64,000 nt of DNA from contig JAAOMT010000128.1 of assembly GCA_016748015.1 (NCBI GenBank), positions 131,538-195,537 of the forward strand. The letters run 5' to 3'. Below the pieces are notes generated by a model, which saw only the letters and a program-made list of their open reading frames with translations, was not told the DNA's origin and made no database searches. The DNA comes from Geosiphon pyriformis. Its lineage: Eukaryota; Glomeromycota; Glomeromycetes; Archaeosporales; Geosiphonaceae. Within the stretch, counting starts at the first letter, position 1. The number at the start of each line of letters is the position of its first letter. The translations under genes were made by a program, and so were the position numbers. Shown piece by piece: positions 58,181 to 64,000 of the stretch.

Positions 58181-59740
58181 TGCCAAAAAACGTGAACCAA
58201 AAGTGAACAGCAATCTCCTTGAAAACTAAAAAGGCTCTTTGCTAATACAAACTAGAGCATCCTGACTACTTAGCAAATAGACTTATCAAAATATTTAATC
58301 TAAAGGTTGACCATTCCACTGTAACAAAGATACTTGCAAAATCAGACCAATGGATTGAAAAGAATATATCTGACAACTCTGGTCAATTGACAAAGAACAG
58401 GAAAGAAATGTTTCTGAAGATAAATGATGTACTGAGAGAATGAATGCTTGGAACACTAGCTACTAACTGTATTCTTACTAGAAAAATTTTACAAATGAAA
58501 GCCCTCAAGTTTGCTGAAAAGTTTCCAGAAGAAAATAACTTTAAAGCATCAGATAGTTGGTTAGAAAAGTTCAAAAAACATTATAATTTGCACCACATTA
58601 AGATGCATGGTGAAGCAAACAGTATTCCTTGGAAATTTTACCAAAGGAATAAGAGAAATTGCATGAGATTATCAGCAAATATAATCTAAATAATGTTTAC
58701 AATGCCGATGAGACAACATTATTCTTTAGAATGCCACCAAATGCAACTTTGGCAACAAGATCTATCTCTGGCACCAAGTGTAATAAGAGTTAAATTATCA
58801 TACTTCTTGCTTGTAATGCAATAGGCAGCATCAAGTTGTAGCCTTTAATTATCAGCAAAGCCATAAAGTCATGATGTTTTTGCAATATTAATATAAATGC
58901 ACTTCTAATCATTTATCATTACAATACAAAAGCATGGATGTGAATCGATATTTTTAGTAAATGGCTTAATTTATTAAATGAAGAAATACATCACAAAAAA
59001 AAAAGATTTTGTTTTGCTTGATAATACTGGTCTCCATGGTAGAGAACCTTCCATATTATCTAATATTATGATTAGATACCTATCATCCAATACAACATCC
59101 CATTTGCAACCATTAGATGCAAGAATTATTGCATTCTTTAAGGCACAATACTGAAAGTTGTTTCTTTTTCATCTTATTAATTAATATGATAACAAAATTC
59201 CAATATTAACAGTAATATTAAAGGATATAGTTGACTTTCTAATTGATGTGTGGTCAATAATAACAACAACTACAATCCAAAACTGTTGGTGTCATACAGG
59301 AATTCTGAATAATAGTCAAATGCCAGCCCATTTATTAGATATTGAACAAGAACTCCTACAAAAAGTACAAGTTCTTATTGAGCATATTGATATTGACAAG
59401 CTATTGGCAATAGACTCTATTAATATTGACAAGTTTGAACCATTATTTACTTATGCCTCAGAGAATGAAATTGTGGATCTTATTAATAACAAGTATAGTA
59501 GAAATTCTAATGCAAATGAAGATTTAGAAAGTAAAGATAAAAATAAACCTTTGTCTTTGTTATCTACACATTAAAGTAAAACTGTACTTAAAGATACATT
59601 GTGTTATTGTGAAGAGCAGTATAATAAAAAAGTTGATTCAAACTTTTTTAAAACTTTGAAAATATTAATTTGTAATACTGTTCTCAAAGTTCAAGAAGAG
59701 AAAAAACAGTTGCAAATAGATAGCTTTTTTAAATAAAATA
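58181..59740 (+). pseudogene. Pogo/CENP-B-like DDE transposase (decayed)
   Basis: Begins MPKNVNQK (58181) and shows, across stops and shifts, an N-terminal helix-turn-helix (KVDHSTVTKILAKSDQW) and a CENP-B-type second HTH (KALKFAEKFPEENNFKASDSWLEKFKKHY in 58444-58689). The catalytic domain follows: first Asp in NNVYNADETTLFFRM (about 58690-58735), second in DFVLLDNTGLHG (59003-59040), third in LQPLDARIIAFFK (59106-59145). The DDD triad is therefore still recognisable. The C-terminal tail 59248-59574 starts near TTTIQNCWCHTGIL and ends acidic. At least a dozen stops or shifts; not functional. Confidence 0.87.
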
Positions 59741-59879
59741 TATATAATTGGTTATTATATTATACATGTGATATATAGATCATGTAATAAGATATTAATC
59801 ATTTTTTATAGTCTTATCTCTCTATAGTTATCACAAATGTGCTGACCAAAAGGTGTGATTATAAAAAGAGTTCACTGTA

Positions 59880-62800
59880 CTATTAAAGAATCTAATAAAT
59901 TACTTACATATTTTAATTTGAATTAAACTATTTTTCAAATAATGCCAACTAATAGAGTTATATGTTTTTTATATATTTTGTAAAATCAGCCAAAGTTTAC
60001 AATCTTTTTCTAAAGTATTTTTAATTACTAAGCCAACTACAAAAATAAAAAACTGGATAGTAATGCTTTTTAATACAAAAAAGTTGTTATCATAAAAAAC
60101 ATCAAATTTACTACAGACCAAGAAAATTCTATCAAAAAAATCTTAAAAAGAATCTTATAAGTAGTTTTAATTAAAGCAATTGGTTTGGTATTAATTAAAA
60201 TACTTTTCTACTTATAAGATTTAGGAATTATTAACATCTAAGCTTTTTTTTAAGATTAAGATACAGATTTATATACCAAACAAAAATTCAAAAAATTCAG
60301 AAGTATAACAAAAACTAAACTATTACAATGTTTTCAAAGCTTATTTATAATACTTAACAAACCAGTAGTCTTTTTATTAGGCAGATTTTTAATTATATAT
60401 ATTAAATCATTATAATTAATAGCACTTATAACATTGGAAAAAGCAATATTATTAACATAAACCAACAGCAAATATTAATAATATCACAGATAAGAAACAC
60501 TATTTAACACCAATTTTTTCTTTGTCCAATCTTCCATAATTATATTAACTTTAGATTTAATTTTACCAAGATTCAGAACCAATTTATTATTAATAACCAA
60601 ATAATTTAATACAATTTTTTAAAAAAAACACTCTAAAACACTCTTGATTATGTAATTCTTATTAATAGCAAAGCTCTCTATATATTTGTTAATAGCAGAT
60701 CTGATAAGTAACTCTTCAGTCCTTAGAAATTTAGCAAGTTTGAAAGTGCAATATGATTTTCTTATTTTAAAAAAAAATTTTATAAAATTAAAATCAGAAT
60801 CAGAGTCCAACAATATTTGAATACTTAAAATATTGTTATTATCCAAAAACATCTAATAACTTATTAGAAAATTAAACTTATTGTCAGTTTTGTTATGTAA
60901 AAATTTGACAATTTTTGACACCAACAATTCCAATTTATGAAACCTAAAAGATTCCTTAGTAAAGACATTATTAAAACTTTTGAACTATTTTTTTTGAATA
61001 CTTTATTAGCTAATAAACTTACTATTTTATAAATGATATCTTATATTATATTCATATCTAAGAAATTTTTAGATGCAGCAAACTTATTAAAAAATATAGT
61101 AGTATTAATCATTATAGCATTTTTGAATCTGTTTTATTTAGTATTATTGGCATTTTTAAAATCAAACTTTTAGTAATTTTTATTTGTCAACTTACAAAAA
61201 AAAGTCAAATGTGTATTCAACAAACCACCCAAATTTACAAAAATAAAGACTGTTTAAAAATTAGTGTCAAAGTGCTTTCTAACATCCAGAATATTATGAT
61301 TTACTATTGTATTAATTAAATTTAAAAAGACAAATATAAAATCAATTAGCACTCTTAAAATTATTTTATGTTGAAATTTTTGCAATCAAGCTTCCTACTA
61401 AAGAATTAACCAGTTTTAGATCAAGACATTTTTTGAAGCTAACACACTTATAAAAATTATTTTTATTGAAATTATTCTCTAAAATTACAAATAAAGTTTT
61501 ATTTACAGCTTTAGCAATTAGTAAATTGATTTTTCTAGCTTGAACCAAACATGTTATTAAAATAGTACCAGTATACAGCCCCAAAATTAACACAGAGAGT
61601 TTATTCTTAAAAAATAGCTTAATAAACAAAAGCTTATTAGTAATCTTTGAAATTTTGTATATATGTTTTGTCAAATTATGATAATTGTAACACCAAAACC
61701 CAAGTAACTAAACTCCAAACCAAACATAAACACTCAAATGTCATCAAATTTGTTTATATTCTATAAACAAATCTTACCTTTCAATTTTGTTTTAGTAATG
61801 ATGAAAATCAAATTATTTATTTTTTTATGCCAATAAATAATATTCTTTTGCTTAGCAGAATTGTTTATATCCTTAATATTATATGTGACAATCTTTTAAA
61901 TCAAATTAGTCATTGTTAGAAAATAGTGTTTAAACTCAAAATTTTGTTATCTACTTTGGCCAACAGATTCATAAATATGTCTAATAAATTGTTCATTTTT
62001 TTTCAAACTTTTTAATGACTAATGAATTCAAAATCTCTGCTTAAACAACAGTTTTGTTATTAGTAACTTTATTTAAATTCTTATTTATTACTATATTCAT
62101 CTTTTAATTCTGTGATAAAGAAGTTATTAATAGCTGGCATCTAAGACTACACTAACAAATTATTGGTTTAAATGCATCCAACTTCTTAGTTAACTTATTA
62201 ACTTGTTCTATAAGATTGTTAAAACTGTGTTTAAAAGCAGCAAACCTATTATTTACTTTCAAAGAAACCAATAAAGAAGGTTTAATATTTAAAAATAAAT
62301 TAGCATCAAAAAAAACCAAAGATATTATACAAAAAGCAAAACCACCAATAATTTAAACCTAAGTTTTTTCACTAAATGAGACTGGTCAAACAATTGGTAC
62401 CTGTTTTTTATATATATATTTGCCAAGCAAATTTTATCCTAAATATTAATTATCTTCTTAATATGATCACCCAAATTTTTACTTTCTAAACAAGTATAAA
62501 AACATGACTGAATTGTTTATACTAAGCACAACAAGCCAAAAAAAGACCAGATCAATGCAAATTTTCATTTTTAAAAACTAAAATAGAGTTAATGACAGCT
62601 TTTTTTAATGTTTTATTAGTAAAACAAACTACAATATATCTATTACATGTATAAAAAACTGAATTATAATCAATAAAACAAGTTTTTTTATTATATAATT
62701 CTAACAAATCAAAAAAATAATAAGCAGTAGTACCAATTAGCAAAATATATAATAAAGCCTAATGTAAATCCCTAAATATCCATATTTGTTTGTCATTAAT

Positions 62801-63612
62801 AGTCTTAGTTATACAAATAAAAACTTTTTCTATAAGCACAAATCATTAAAAAATGACCAAATTTGCAACTTTTAATAATTCAAATTCCACTAAAATTTTT
62901 TGCCAAAAACCAATAAATTACAATCTAATTGATGTAATTTTACTAAATTTAGAAAAAACTAATTCTACAGCCAATTTAAAAAGATTAACTGGAATTTTTT
63001 TGACTATTACTTTTCGATCTATATGTTTGTTTGCCATTTTTATATCATTATTAACTAAAATTTTTTTACTGATTGTCAACTTCTTAGTCTTTTTTAAACT
63101 AAGCTTAGATGTAAAAGATAATCTAATTATTTCAAGAAACCTTGAGAGAATTAATGTTCTCCTAAAACTATTAACACAATAAAAAATTTTTTTTATTACT
63201 AATAATTTATTATCAGAAGATTTTTTGAACACAGCAGAAAGTTTAATATTCAATATAAATAACTTTGTCAAATTAAAACTTTGTTTTTCTAAAATATGTA
63301 ACTTAATTAATAAGAGTTGTTTAGAACTATTAAACTTAAGTAATAGAAATATTAAAATGTTTTTACCATTGTTTAAATCCACAAATAAAAAATTTTTTAG
63401 TGGTTAATCCAATATATATATTTGAATAAAAGTTTTTTATAGTATAATATTGTCCATATTATTATTGACTACCAAAGTATCTGAATCTGTATAGTTAGTT
63501 TTTTCAACAACTATGTTTTTCATATTTTTTATGTTTAATAAACTACTAATATTACTGGCTTTATTGCTAATTTTACTATTTTAGGATACTACAGACTTTT
63601 TGTTAAAAACAC
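59880..63612 (-). mobile_element. LINE copy C, 5' portion (RT start, endonuclease, ORF1)
   Basis: Continues LINE C: RT N-terminal part and linker about 59880-60850, endonuclease about 61150-61900 (the stretch 61366-61674 contains VLILGLYTGTILITCLVQARKI and ILENNFNKN, with the catalytic Asp as Asn), ORF1 about 61930-63600 (62918-63382 with VIVKKIPVNLFKLAVELVFS). Extremely AT-rich; interrupted at 63613 by an LTR. Confidence 0.8.
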
Positions 63613-64000
63613 TGTTACTCATAGAACATAGGAAGTATATTAGCATATAAATTAGCCAATCAGAAATAGCTATAGTAAATATGGAATTCCAGAATTTCTC
63701 TCAAGAGGAATTGCAGAATTCCAGAAATTTCAGGATTCTTGCACAAAAAATTACAGGATTCCAGAATTCCAGAATTCCAGGATTCTACTAAAAAGGAATT
63801 GCAGAATTCCAGGATTCCTGGTGTGAAAAATTAAGGAATTAAGAAATCTCAATTATGTATATATAGCAGTAGTGTTAGAAGTAAAAAAGACAGATCTCTC
63901 AGTTTAGATTTGATTTAAGCAATCTTCCATTCACAAATATTAATAAATATTTATTCTTTATCTCCAATTCACTTTCTACTATCAACATGAAGTGTTGATA
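63613..64000 (+). repeat. LTR of the element-3 family, cut by the window end
   Basis: Starts TGTTACTCATAGAACATAGG and follows the element-3 LTR through its GGAATTCC-type units, the TATATATAGCAG stretch and the region ending CAACATGAAGTGTTGATA. Either a solo LTR or the left end of another element in plus orientation. Preceded by ACAC (63609-63612), a candidate 4-bp target site. Confidence 0.85.

Larger units (their letters stand above)
54660..59877 (+). mobile_element. Pogo/Tigger-like (CENP-B-type) DNA transposon, 5.2 kb
   Basis: Ends are inverted: left CAGTGAATGCTCTCTATAATT, right the reverse complement of CAGTGAACTCTTTTTATAAT. Flanked by TA on both sides (54658-54659 and 59878-59879), the Tc1/mariner-pogo target duplication. 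Joining the flanks at one TA restores LINE sequence that aligns with LINE A at 35100. Contains a decayed transposase (58181-59740) and a long upstream region with other broken frames, which makes it larger than a usual pogo element. Confidence 0.88.

Noticed and set aside
1-64000. tRNA, rRNA or snRNA genes
   Set aside because: I saw no cloverleaf-compatible stretch or conserved rRNA core by eye; a covariance-model scan would be needed to exclude them.

Overview
This is a eukaryotic, very AT-rich nuclear window, most likely from a fungus. Three intact, intron-containing host genes lie on the minus strand at 21.9-30.5 kb. They encode an RS-tailed cyclophilin, a Bsd2/Ndfip-family membrane adaptor and translation elongation factor eEF1B-gamma. 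Their introns are short (59-230 nt, GT-AG). Bsd2-type proteins, the extreme AT content and the types of retroelement fit an early-diverging fungus. A Glomeromycotina-like genome (Rhizophagus/Gigaspora lineage) is my best guess; that is inference from family resemblance and was not checked against any database.

Everything else is a nest of decayed transposable elements. (1) 1-21.2 kb: a minus-strand LINE (15748-21205) is interrupted in its RNase H domain by a Ty3/gypsy-type LTR retrotransposon (element 1: 1-7925, with the rest of its LTR at 15592-15747). Element 1's own LTR is split by a second LTR retrotransposon of another family (element 2, 7926-15591), flanked by a 4-bp CTAC duplication. 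(2) 21.9-30.5 kb: the host-gene island. A 1.16-kb terminal-inverted-repeat element (about 24561-25722) sits about 190 bp upstream of the cyclophilin start. (3) 30.6-32.4 kb: almost pure A+T with no gene. (4) 32.4-51.3 kb: two more LINE copies (A and B). Copy B is split by a plus-strand LTR retrotransposon related to element 1 (element 3, 38552-49485), which itself holds a solo LTR (42898-43738, ATGG duplication). (5) 52-64 kb: a fourth LINE copy (C), split by a 5.2-kb pogo/Tigger-like DNA transposon (54660-59877, TA duplication), and then by an LTR of the element-3 family that runs off the window.

The most interesting content is a dUTPase-like module in elements 1 and 3. It lies between protease and reverse transcriptase, behind a cysteine-rich spacer, giving the order Gag-PR-Cys-rich-dUTPase-RT-RNaseH-IN-extra ORF. 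Element 2 has a different cysteine-rich spacer at the same place and no dUTPase. All elements are decayed, largely through C-to-T and G-to-A changes that produce stops and Asp-to-Asn losses at catalytic sites. The cyclophilin gene contains a 7-nt microexon that exactly restores the conserved reading frame.
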